DNA of 39,797 bases, from assembly GCA_001803395.1 (NCBI GenBank), contig MHBU01000013.1, forward strand, positions 19,290 to 59,086, read 5' to 3'. Under the pieces are notes generated by a model. The model was not told where the DNA came from. It worked only from the letters and a program-made list of their open reading frames with translations, and did not search any database. The position numbers were made by a program, and so were the translations under genes. The stretch comes from Methylotenera sp. RIFCSPLOWO2_02_FULL_45_14 (GTDB lineage: Bacteria; Pseudomonadota; Gammaproteobacteria; Burkholderiales; Methylophilaceae). Of this stretch, positions 33,883-39,797 are shown in pieces; the stretch's first letter is position 1; the number at the start of each line of letters is the position of its first letter.

Positions 33883-35148
33883 CTAATCTATTGCATAGAT
33901 ATCTCGCCGTGTAAGCGGCAAGCTCGGCAATCCATTTTTTTTACGTTCAGCCAGAATCTGGTAAATACCTGTAGCGCCTTGTTCAAATTGTAAGGCACAG
34001 CCAGTCATATAAAGCCGCCAAACACGGTACGTGCGCTCACCTACCAAGCGCACTGCCTCTTCACGTTTTTCTTCAAGGCGATTTACCCAATGCCGCAGTG
34101 TGAGTGCATAGTGTGGACGTAAACCTTCCACATCAAATATCTCAAAATCTGCTTCTTCCATCCTGCGCTGGATATTGCTTACCGTATCTAACTCACCATC
34201 CGGGAAAACGTGGCGATTGATAAATTGTGTAGAAACACCTCGGTTCCAGTCTGGCGTATCGGAAGTAATGCCATGGTTGAGAAATAAACCGCCAGGTTTA
34301 AGCACCTGGTGCACCGTTGAAAAATAGCCGGCCAGATTTTTAAGACCAACATGTTCGAACATGCCGATACTGGATACTTTGTCATAGGTTTCGACAAGCG
34401 GAAGGTCGCGGTAGTCACGCAACTCAATCGTGACTTGGCCCTCTAACTGCTGCCTTTTCACTTCTGCACAGGCATATTCATACTGGTTACGGCTAAGCGT
34501 AATGCCATGGGCTTTGACGCCATAGTGCCTGGCAGCCCAGCACACGAGAGCTCCCCATCCGCAACCAATGTCAAGCAAGGTTTCATTAGCCTGCAAGCGC
34601 AATTTACGACAGATATAATCAAGCTTGTTGCACTGAGCGTTCTCTAAATCCTGTTCAGGCGTTTCAAAATAGGCACAGGAATAAACCATGCGTTCATCCA
34701 GCCAAAGCCGGTAAAACTCATTTGAAACATCATAATGAAAGGCAATTGACTCAATGTCGTTTTGATTAGTCACATTGGGTAATTTTTTAGCGACTGCCTG
34801 CTGCCGTGGGCGCGGTTTAACTTTTTGATACCCTAACGCAAGCGCATGGAATGCCAGCAACAGTTTTTCATGGGCAGGGAGTTTTAAATTCTCGAGGTAA
34901 TAGCGTAGTCTCACCGCGGCATTAAAATCACCCATCACTTCAACATCGCCATCAAAATAGGCCTCTGCTAAACGAATCGGGTCACGGAATAATACAAGAT
35001 GACGCAGTACATTAGGGTGCAGAACACCAAGCGTGAATGCGGGTGATGTATCGCCAATATGCAATACGCTGCCGTTCCATAAATGGATTGCAAATGCCTC
35101 TCTATAATCCCTAAATAATCGACGCAGAATACGGTGAGCCAAACTCAT
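33883..35148 (-). CDS. Cyclopropane-fatty-acyl-phospholipid synthase family methyltransferase
   Basis: This SAM-dependent enzyme modifies unsaturated phospholipid acyl chains, a membrane-hardening step typical of stress or stationary phase. The SAM-binding motif LLDIGCGWGALVCWAA and the segments MVYSCAYFETPEQDLENAQ, SIGMFEHVGLKNLAGYF and FINRHVFPDGELDTVSNIQ identify the Cfa family. The N-terminal 100 residues form the Cfa lipid-binding cap. I chose the ATG at 35148 (421 aa) because AAGGAGG sits 8 nt upstream; an in-frame ATG at 35199 would add 17 residues. It lies between the UspA and CBS genes on one probable transcript. Confidence 0.93.
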   Translation of the reverse strand: MSLAHRILRRLFRDYREAFAIHLWNGSVLHIGDTSPAFTLGVLHPNVLRHLVLFRDPIRLAEAYFDGDVEVMGDFNAAVRLRYYLENLKLPAHEKLLLAFHALALGYQKVKPRPRQQAVAKKLPNVTNQNDIESIAFHYDVSNEFYRLWLDERMVYSCAYFETPEQDLENAQCNKLDYICRKLRLQANETLLDIGCGWGALVCWAARHYGVKAHGITLSRNQYEYACAEVKRQQLEGQVTIELRDYRDLPLVETYDKVSSIGMFEHVGLKNLAGYFSTVHQVLKPGGLFLNHGITSDTPDWNRGVSTQFINRHVFPDGELDTVSNIQRRMEEADFEIFDVEGLRPHYALTLRHWVNRLEEKREEAVRLVGERTYRVWRLYMTGCALQFEQGATGIYQILAERKKNGLPSLPLTRRDIYAID

Positions 35149-35156
35149 GCTGTTTT

Positions 35157-35163
35157 CCTCCTT
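35157..35163 (-). promoter_or_regulatory. Shine-Dalgarno sequence fixing the cfa-like start
   Basis: AAGGAGG on the minus strand ends 8 nt before the ATG at 35148. It favours that start over the longer one at 35199. Confidence 0.75.
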
Positions 35164-35206
35164 ACCTGTCTTCCATTCTGAGTTAATTTGCGTGGACATA
35201 AATTGC

Positions 35207-35659
35207 TCAGTTTTTTGCAGGGCTTCTAATTAACAACACAGGTACATGGCTGGTTCGTACTACAGTTTCAGCATCGCTACCCATCACCAGTCGCTCAATT
35301 CCGCGTAAGCCATGCGTACTCATCACAATCAAGTCAGCTGGCCATTTTTTAGCTTCACTCACTATAAATTGGGCGACAGCATCACCAATGGCTTCTTTCA
35401 TTTCTGAATCAGCGGTTAAGCCTTCCTTTTGGGCGGCCTCTACCGCCTTTTTAAGTATCTTTTTGCCATTTTCACTTAAAGCATCAGCAATCTCAATGAC
35501 ATTTAAACCTGCGGTAACATCCATCATCGGATAAAAAGTATCAACCACATGTAAAAAACGGAGCTTGGCATTTTGGTCCTTAGCAAGATGAATAGCCTCA
35601 AACATGCCACGGTTAGATGACGGACTTCCATCTACGGGGCAAAGAATTCGTTTGTACAT
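35207..35659 (-). CDS. Universal stress protein (UspA family)
   Basis: This 150-aa single-domain Usp is a cytoplasmic nucleotide-binding protein linked to stress survival. The start MYKRILCPVDGSPSSNRGM, the ATP-binding loop THGLRGIERLVMGSDAETVV (G-2x-G-9x-G-S pattern intact) and the C-terminal VVRTSHVPVLLIR are all typical, so ATP binding is expected. It lies 59 nt after the nitroreductase stop and just upstream of the Cfa-like gene. It belongs to the probable low-oxygen/stress cluster. Confidence 0.93.
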   Translation of the reverse strand: MYKRILCPVDGSPSSNRGMFEAIHLAKDQNAKLRFLHVVDTFYPMMDVTAGLNVIEIADALSENGKKILKKAVEAAQKEGLTADSEMKEAIGDAVAQFIVSEAKKWPADLIVMSTHGLRGIERLVMGSDAETVVRTSHVPVLLIRSPAKN

Positions 35660-35718
35660 GACAATCTCCCTTCAAAGATACAGTACCAAAACCTAAGTCA
35701 TGGCGTTTAAATAATTGC

Positions 35719-36324
35719 TTATGTTGCAATAAATTTTGATAAAACCAAGGGGGGCTTTCTAAAACTTGGCGCTATTTCCTCATCAGGGTAGCCCAGAATG
35801 ATCGGCGCAATCACAGAAAACTCATCGGAAATACCTAGTAGCACTTCCACTTCAGGATCATTAACAGCGGGTAGGGCGCTACCAATCACACAGGTGCCCA
35901 GCCCCATAGCACAAGCTGCCAGCATCAGGTTTTCTGCGGCCAGCCAACAGTCTGCCTCGAAAGAGGGTGACGCTTTCTTGCCACAGATAAGGATGAGCGT
36001 GCCGGCGTTATAAAAAATATTGAAGCCTGGGCTACGAAAGGCCTCTAATATATGGTCGTGATGTTTTGAACTGCTTTGTTGAGCCGCCGCCTTTGCAAGG
36101 AAAAGTGGTTTTGCGCGATCCGACAGTTTTTGTAATAGCGGTTGATCTTGAACAATGATGAATGCCCAAGGCTCCTGATGAATTGCGGTAGGCGCACGAA
36201 CCGCTGCCTCCAGCAGTATATTAACCGTGACCCGATCCACCGCCTGCGCTTTGTAGCTGCGTATTGAGCGCCTCGCAAGTATCGTCTCGAAAATATTCAT
36301 TTCCACTTTTAGTAACGGCATCAT
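35719..36324 (-). CDS. Nitroreductase-family flavoprotein
   Basis: This 201-aa FMN-binding oxidoreductase is of the nitroreductase superfamily. IFETILARRSIRSYKAQAV (the Arg/Ser-rich FMN-phosphate site), RAPTAIHQEPWAFIIVQ and LAACAMGLGTCVIGSALPAV are family hallmarks. PIILGYPDEEIAPSFRKP is the usual C-terminus. The natural substrate is unknown; NAD(P)H-dependent reduction of quinones or nitro compounds is general for the family. The start at 36324 has GAGAGG upstream; an internal ATG at 36300 (MNIFETIL) is possible. It is the first gene of the run nitroreductase-usp-cfa-CBS. Confidence 0.9.
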   Translation of the reverse strand: MMPLLKVEMNIFETILARRSIRSYKAQAVDRVTVNILLEAAVRAPTAIHQEPWAFIIVQDQPLLQKLSDRAKPLFLAKAAAQQSSSKHHDHILEAFRSPGFNIFYNAGTLILICGKKASPSFEADCWLAAENLMLAACAMGLGTCVIGSALPAVNDPEVEVLLGISDEFSVIAPIILGYPDEEIAPSFRKPPLVLSKFIAT

Positions 36325-36449
36325 CGCATTACCCTCTCAGTATATCCAGAACAACACTAATAGATGTGTAAGGTATCAAGAATAAGATCACAAAGTAATC
36401 CGCGCGAACACGTATAGTGAGTTGGGTCTGATTTATCCTAAATTTTTCA

Positions 36450-36593
36450 TTAGACCCTAAAAACTCAAAATTCCGTCATGCTTCGCTACGCTTCACACAT
36501 GAATAATCTGCTTTAGCAGATATATTCTGTGGGGATGCCAAGCACTGGTACAGAATGACGGGAATAGGTATTTTTTATTAAAAAATGGTCTAA
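36450..36593 (+). repeat. Two-hairpin repeat copy B inside nested inverted repeats
   Basis: Core copy B spans 36496-36550. In hairpin 1 CACA pairs with TGTG, GAATA with TATTC, and ATCTGC with GCAGAT across TTTA; hairpin 2 is TGCCA-AGCAC-TGGTA. A middle inverted repeat, TTCCGTCAT (36471-36479) and ATGACGG (36555-36561), surrounds it. The outermost pair is TTAGACC (36450-36456) and GGTCTAA (36587-36593). Compared with copy A, four stem pairs differ and all remain paired. Confidence 0.75.
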
Positions 36594-36736
36594 GAAGGCT
36601 ACCGTGCAAAGGTTTTATACGACTTTGCAAGCTGTACAAAAAACTGCCATTATTTGGGAGATTAGTGATAGCGCTGATGATGAAAAATGTACGTGATGCC
36701 GAGTCACCGCAACAATTGCGAGCACAACAGCCGTTT
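36594..36736. other. Intergenic remainder, no supported gene
   Basis: Within the 412-nt gap 36325-36736, this stretch beyond the repeat holds only a short GTG-initiated frame of about 31 codons (36604 onward) and a second short frame ending near 36741. No Shine-Dalgarno or recognisable domain is present. It may be gene debris or a regulatory leader; I see nothing decisive. The stretch 36325-36440 may hold the nitroreductase promoter. Confidence 0.4.
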
Positions 36737-37351
36737 TTAAATTAAACCACCTTCATGTGCAAGGCGTGCCAGGTCAAGCAGGTTAATCGCGCCTGTTTTA
36801 TGCATGATCTTGGATTTGTGGATTTCTACAGTACGATGGCTAATCTCCAAGTGGCGGGCAATTTCTTTGTTGGGGTAGCCTTGAATAGCCAGCATCATTA
36901 CATCCCGTTCACGGTCGGTTAGCGCAGCCAGGCGAGATGTTGCATCATGATGATGGATGCTTTCTGTGGTTATTTTTTCAGATTCACAAATTGCAGAACG
37001 TACCGCGCTGATGAGTTTTTCACGCGTCACCGGTTTAGTGAGAAAATCCACCGCGCCAGCTTTAATTGCTCTGACGCTCATGGGAATATCGCCATGACCT
37101 GTCAAAAAGATGATAGGTAACAGAATGTTACGCTTAGAAAGTTCTTCTTGCAGTTGCATACCATCCATGCCTGGCATACGAATGTCAATAATCGCACAAC
37201 CTAAACACTCAGGTTGGCAAGCATCCAAAAAAGCTTCAGCATTTTCAAACGTCATCACTGAGATATTCTCTTGCGCAATCATAAGCGCAAGCGAATCCCG
37301 TATTGCAGGGTCATCATCAATGATAAAAACGGTAGCGTCAGCATTACTCAT
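36737..37351 (-). CDS. FixJ/NarL-type response regulator
   Basis: This 204-aa two-component regulator is paired with the upstream kinase. The receiver domain (about 4-118) has the acidic pair IIDDDPAIRDSL, the phosphoacceptor D56 in IIDIRMPGMDGM, the conserved Thr in FLTGHGDIPM and Lys in FLTKPVTREKL. The LuxR-type helix-turn-helix follows (LTDRERDVMMLAIQGYPNKE, RTVEIHKSKIMHKTG). The arrangement is the FixJ/StyR/TtrR type. I chose the ATG at 37351, preceded by GAGGA and 13 nt after the kinase stop. A longer start at 37402 would overlap the kinase. DNA targets are not visible here. Confidence 0.93.
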   Translation of the reverse strand: MSNADATVFIIDDDPAIRDSLALMIAQENISVMTFENAEAFLDACQPECLGCAIIDIRMPGMDGMQLQEELSKRNILLPIIFLTGHGDIPMSVRAIKAGAVDFLTKPVTREKLISAVRSAICESEKITTESIHHHDATSRLAALTDRERDVMMLAIQGYPNKEIARHLEISHRTVEIHKSKIMHKTGAINLLDLARLAHEGGLI

Positions 37352-37364
37352 CGTGTCAATATCC

Positions 37365-38870
37365 TCATACTGCAAATGGTAGTGCAAAATGAAACATAGC
37401 ATTAGGTTTATTGCCTGGTTCTAGCCAAAGTTGCCCACCGTTGGCTTCAGCCAGCGCGCGGCTAATAGCAAGCCCCATACCAATGCCAGTAGGTTTGGTG
37501 GTGAAAAACGGCTCAAAAATACGCTTAGCGGTTTCGGGGTCAAGTCCTGGGCCATTATCTCGCACCGTAACATGTGCCATATTGATGTCGGCATTAGTGC
37601 GTACCGTAATGGTAATGGTCGAAGTTGACATGCCCACCCCATGCATAGCCTCTACTGAGTTTGTTAACAAGTTCACTAAAATTTTAAGCACCTGAATGCG
37701 ATTACCCAGCACAAGCGGCATATTATCCTCTAATTGCAGGATTGGATAAAACTCTCCATAACCATTACTTTTTGCAATGATTAGCGCTTCTTTTACAATA
37801 TCATTGATATTCAGCTTATCTCTAACCACATCACCTTTTTGCAAAAAAGCCAGCAATTCGTGCAAGCTACTGCCGGCACGTTGCGCTTGCTTTACGCTGC
37901 CCTCAAGGGCTCGCTTCAAGCTGTTTGGGTCAAAACTATCGTTTTCTAACGCGTGTAGCGCTACTTCGCTGTAGGCGGAAATTGCAGCTAACGGCTGATT
38001 AAGCTCATGGGCAATAGCAGAGGCAGTTTGTGCCGCCACTTGCTGCGTAAAATTAGCCTCTACTTCAGTGCGCTGTTTTTGCAGTTGCTTTTCGATGATT
38101 TTTTGTTCGGTAATGTCTTGTGCTATCCCTACAAGGCGGTTCGCAACTTCATTTTTAAAGTGCATGTGTCCTGCTGCGGCAATCCAACGTTCAGTATGAT
38201 CAATAGGGTTAATAACGCGACACTCAATGCTGTATTCACCATTGCCGGCAGGGGAGTTAGCATGTTCAAACGCAGCTTGAAAAGCTTCACGGTCATTCGG
38301 GTGTACGGCGCTTATAATGCGCTGGTAATTCATTACGCTGTCTGGTTCTGCACCCCAAAGTGCGCGCAAACAATCATCCCAGTACAAAACGTTATAGTGG
38401 GCATCAAAATCAAATACACTCAAATGTGCGGCTTGTTTTGCCAAGGCCAGCCTTTCTTCACTGATTCTTAACTCTTCTTCCGCTTGGCGACGCTGGTCAG
38501 CCACATAAAATGTCACTAGCGTATAAGGTTGTTCTGCACTAGGCATGGGGCTCAAGCCAATATCTACCTCAATCTCCTTACCATCGCGACATAGTGCAAC
38601 AAGCGCGGCGCCGGTGCCAGTACCCATAGAGCGCTTCTCAGGTTTTTTGTTAAAAGCCTCTCGGTAATGGTGGTGGTGATCTCGGTATTGTTGTGGCATC
38701 AGCGCCTCCACAGCAAGGCCGATGATTTCAGCCTCAGCATACCCTAACAGCAAGTACGCAGCAGAATTAGCCTGAACGATATGACCAGTATCATCAACCA
38801 GTAACATGGCATCAGATACTGCATCAAACAGCGTTTGAAAGTTCAAGCCTTGAAGTGGGTTAGTCAACAA
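37365..38870 (-). CDS. PAS-PAS sensor histidine kinase (FixL-like)
   Basis: This 501-aa soluble kinase has no membrane helix. PAS 1 is about 12-130 (LFDAVSDAMLLVDDTGHIVQ, YAEAEIIGLAVEALMP), PAS 2 about 145-260 (FDFDAHYNVLYWDD with PAC segment). The dimerisation domain carries H288 (SAIAHELNQPLAAISAY); the ATPase domain shows the N box (ILVNLLTNSVEAM), G1 (VRDNGPGLD) and G2 (GIGMGLAISRA). This is the FixL/DctB-like HPK4 pattern. PAS 1 has four His in a row (65-68), one aligning with the FixL haem-ligand position by eye, so it may sense oxygen. It is followed 13 nt later by its regulator. Confidence 0.92.
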   Translation of the reverse strand: MLTNPLQGLNFQTLFDAVSDAMLLVDDTGHIVQANSAAYLLLGYAEAEIIGLAVEALMPQQYRDHHHHYREAFNKKPEKRSMGTGTGAALVALCRDGKEIEVDIGLSPMPSAEQPYTLVTFYVADQRRQAEEELRISEERLALAKQAAHLSVFDFDAHYNVLYWDDCLRALWGAEPDSVMNYQRIISAVHPNDREAFQAAFEHANSPAGNGEYSIECRVINPIDHTERWIAAAGHMHFKNEVANRLVGIAQDITEQKIIEKQLQKQRTEVEANFTQQVAAQTASAIAHELNQPLAAISAYSEVALHALENDSFDPNSLKRALEGSVKQAQRAGSSLHELLAFLQKGDVVRDKLNINDIVKEALIIAKSNGYGEFYPILQLEDNMPLVLGNRIQVLKILVNLLTNSVEAMHGVGMSTSTITITVRTNADINMAHVTVRDNGPGLDPETAKRIFEPFFTTKPTGIGMGLAISRALAEANGGQLWLEPGNKPNAMFHFALPFAV

Positions 38871-38937
38871 ATATCCTTATAGAAACGATTTGTAGCGGGT
38901 CTTAAAAAATAAAGTCATGGAATACTAAAGATAATTG

Positions 38938-39053
38938 GTAGGAGCGACGCCCCGTCGCGATTGCAACATTGCTTCGCGAGCCAGTATTTGGCTTCCCCAC
39001 ATAATATATGCGCTAAAGCGCATTATTCTGAGTGAACGGGGCGTCGCTCCTAC
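38938..39053 (-). repeat. Two-hairpin repeat copy C inside an 18-bp inverted repeat
   Basis: Core copy C (38979-39030, minus strand) has hairpin 1 with ATGCGC and GCGCAT around TTTA, plus the bulged A, and hairpin 2 AGCCA-AATAC-TGGCT. The outer arms GTAGGAGCGACGCCCCGT (38938-38955) and ACGGGGCGTCGCTCCTAC (39036-39053) are a perfect 18-bp inverted repeat. The left arm with its neighbours also forms a GCGACG-CCC-CGTCGC hairpin (38944-38958), in the style of GTAGGAGCG REP repeats known from Pseudomonas. It lies between the kinase gene and mazF; the rest of 38871-39166 holds nothing recognisable. Confidence 0.8.
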
Positions 39054-39166
39054 AAAAAACTTAACTGTTATTATTTATGGGATTAGCTATAAGCGTTATT
39101 TTACGTAAAATTGAGCCATTTTTTGTTTCATGCCATGCAAAGATCTCTGATGAAAAATATTTAACT

Positions 39167-39514
39167 TTAATCAAACAAGATAGCTTCAAGTTTCCCGGCG
39201 ACTTCTTCCATGATGAAATCAGGGGTCAGTTCTTTGAATTCAGCTTTTCTAACACGCCAATCTAGTGACTTTAATTGATGGCAATGCACTCCACCTTGAG
39301 TTTCAGTGCCTGAACCCATGAGTGTTACCACTGTGCCAACAGAGCGCGCATTAGCAGCGGCACCTTGCGAAATAGGGCATATCATCGCTAATCCACTACT
39401 GTTGAAAATCTTATCACTGATCACTAAGCCATAATGCTTGCCCAGCATTTCTTTACCTGAAGCGGGATCAAAAGTTAGGTGAATAATATCCCCGCGTTTT
39501 GGTGTGTACGCCAT
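39167..39514 (-). CDS. mazF: MazF/PemK-type endoribonuclease toxin
   Basis: This 115-aa toxin would cleave mRNA at short sequence motifs when free of its antitoxin. The PemK/MazF fold is shown by YTPKRGDIIHLTFDPASGKE (N-terminal strand with the G-D-I motif), KHYGLVISDK, MICPISQGAAANA and VHCHQLKSLDWRVRKAEF. The ATG at 39514 overlaps the antitoxin stop (TGATG), giving tight coupling and antitoxin-first translation. A TTG one codon upstream is less likely. It resembles the ChpB/MazF group. Confidence 0.92.
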   Translation of the reverse strand: MAYTPKRGDIIHLTFDPASGKEMLGKHYGLVISDKIFNSSGLAMICPISQGAAANARSVGTVVTLMGSGTETQGGVHCHQLKSLDWRVRKAEFKELTPDFIMEEVAGKLEAILFD

Positions 39515-39765
39515 CAAGCAGCTTCCAGTCCGGCAGATTGCATTTCATCCCAGCCTTCAACACGTGGTAGTCCATTGGGCATTTCTGCCATTAAATCTTC
39601 AATCCTGTAGTGTTTTCTGTTTTGCTTTGGTGCGGTGATCGTCATGTGCTCCCCATCCAACATCAGATTAACTTTTGAGCCTTCGTGAAGCTTATTCTGC
39701 TCTATGAACGCCTTTGGCACAGTCATCACCAATGAACCACCTGCTCGTCTTAATGATTGCAACAT
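39514..39765 (-). CDS. mazE: MazE-type AbrB-fold antitoxin
   Basis: This 83-aa antitoxin and autoregulator has an N-terminal AbrB/MazE swapped-hairpin DNA-binding domain (LQSLRRAGGSLVMTVPKAFI, GSKVNLMLDGEHMTITAP) and an acidic, flexible toxin-binding tail (YRIEDLMAEMPNGLP). I chose the ATG at 39765 because AAGGAG (39773-39778 on the minus strand) lies 7 nt upstream; a TTG seven codons earlier would include that site. Its promoter lies past the right edge of the window, so operator palindromes cannot be assessed. Confidence 0.88.
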   Translation of the reverse strand: MLQSLRRAGGSLVMTVPKAFIEQNKLHEGSKVNLMLDGEHMTITAPKQNRKHYRIEDLMAEMPNGLPRVEGWDEMQSAGLEAA

Positions 39766-39772
39766 TTCTAAA

Positions 39773-39778
39773 CTCCTT
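39773..39778 (-). promoter_or_regulatory. Ribosome-binding site of mazE
   Basis: AAGGAG on the minus strand, 7 nt before the ATG at 39765. It decides the antitoxin start. Confidence 0.75.
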
Positions 39779-39797
39779 ACAAACAATATCCTATTCT

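Noticed and set aside
36604-36699. Short GTG-started frame of about 31 codons between the composite repeat and the regulator gene
   Set aside because: There is no Shine-Dalgarno, no recognisable motif, and the frame is too short to distinguish from chance.
38007-38471. Open frame of 154 codons on the plus strand inside the histidine kinase gene
   Set aside because: It is antisense to conserved PAS and HisKA sequence, its composition is not protein-like, and no family is recognisable.

Overview
The window looks like a chromosome segment of a methylotrophic betaproteobacterium, most likely Methylophilaceae (Methylotenera/Methylovorus-like). The evidence is a tetrahydromethanopterin (H4MPT) C1-transfer block (mch, ORF5, ORF7) directly followed by the core ribulose-monophosphate (RuMP) formaldehyde-assimilation genes (tal, hps, hpi), in a moderate-GC genome with otherwise beta/gammaproteobacterial housekeeping genes. 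The genus is an inference; the methylotrophic lifestyle is well supported.

Layout. 1-2445: end of methenyl-H4MPT cyclohydrolase, an ATP-grasp protein and a CitG-like protein, all +. 2446-5291: transaldolase, hexulose-6-phosphate synthase and 6-phospho-3-hexuloisomerase, with terminators after tal, hps and hpi. 5291-6175: greB and a small membrane protein on the minus strand. 6265-12320: a translationally coupled AddB-like/AddA-like (RecB-family) helicase-nuclease pair. 12564-13145: a YqaA/VTT-type membrane protein. 13171-16299: a cytoplasmic multi-PAS GGDEF-EAL protein. 16328-19753: mfd. 19832-26414: the yhdP-nitrilase-tldD cluster on the minus strand. 26654-28555: an ABC-F ATPase (YheS type). 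28695-30251: an unknown protein and two exported low-complexity proteins. 30362-32309: a YchJ-like protein and prfC. 32517-38870: a compact stress/low-oxygen type cluster on the minus strand (small membrane protein, BCAM0308-family zinc-ribbon-like protein, CBS protein, cyclopropane-fatty-acid synthase family methyltransferase, UspA, nitroreductase, FixJ-type regulator, PAS histidine kinase). It resembles a reduced version of the low-oxygen-activated (lxa) locus of Burkholderia. 39167-39765: a MazEF-type toxin-antitoxin pair.

How the parts work together. The left end carries formaldehyde through the H4MPT oxidation route (mch) and into biomass by the RuMP cycle (hps, hpi, tal). The middle holds recombination and transcription-coupled repair (AddAB-like, Mfd, GreB) and envelope lipid maintenance (YhdP). 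The right end is a probable sensor-controlled stress cluster.

The most unusual signal lies between genes. (1) A two-hairpin repeat of about 55 nt occurs three times (26554, 36496, and 38979 on the minus strand), and stem base pairs change in a compensated way between copies. (2) A family of inverted repeats built on a GTCCACGAAA core occurs at 12339, 22280 and 32408; the last forms a 15-bp terminator-like hairpin. (3) REP-like palindromes with the GTCGAAGGG core occur at 28559 and 33246, the latter enclosed in a perfect 15-bp inverted repeat. No rRNA, tRNA, CRISPR array, prophage or transposase gene was seen.
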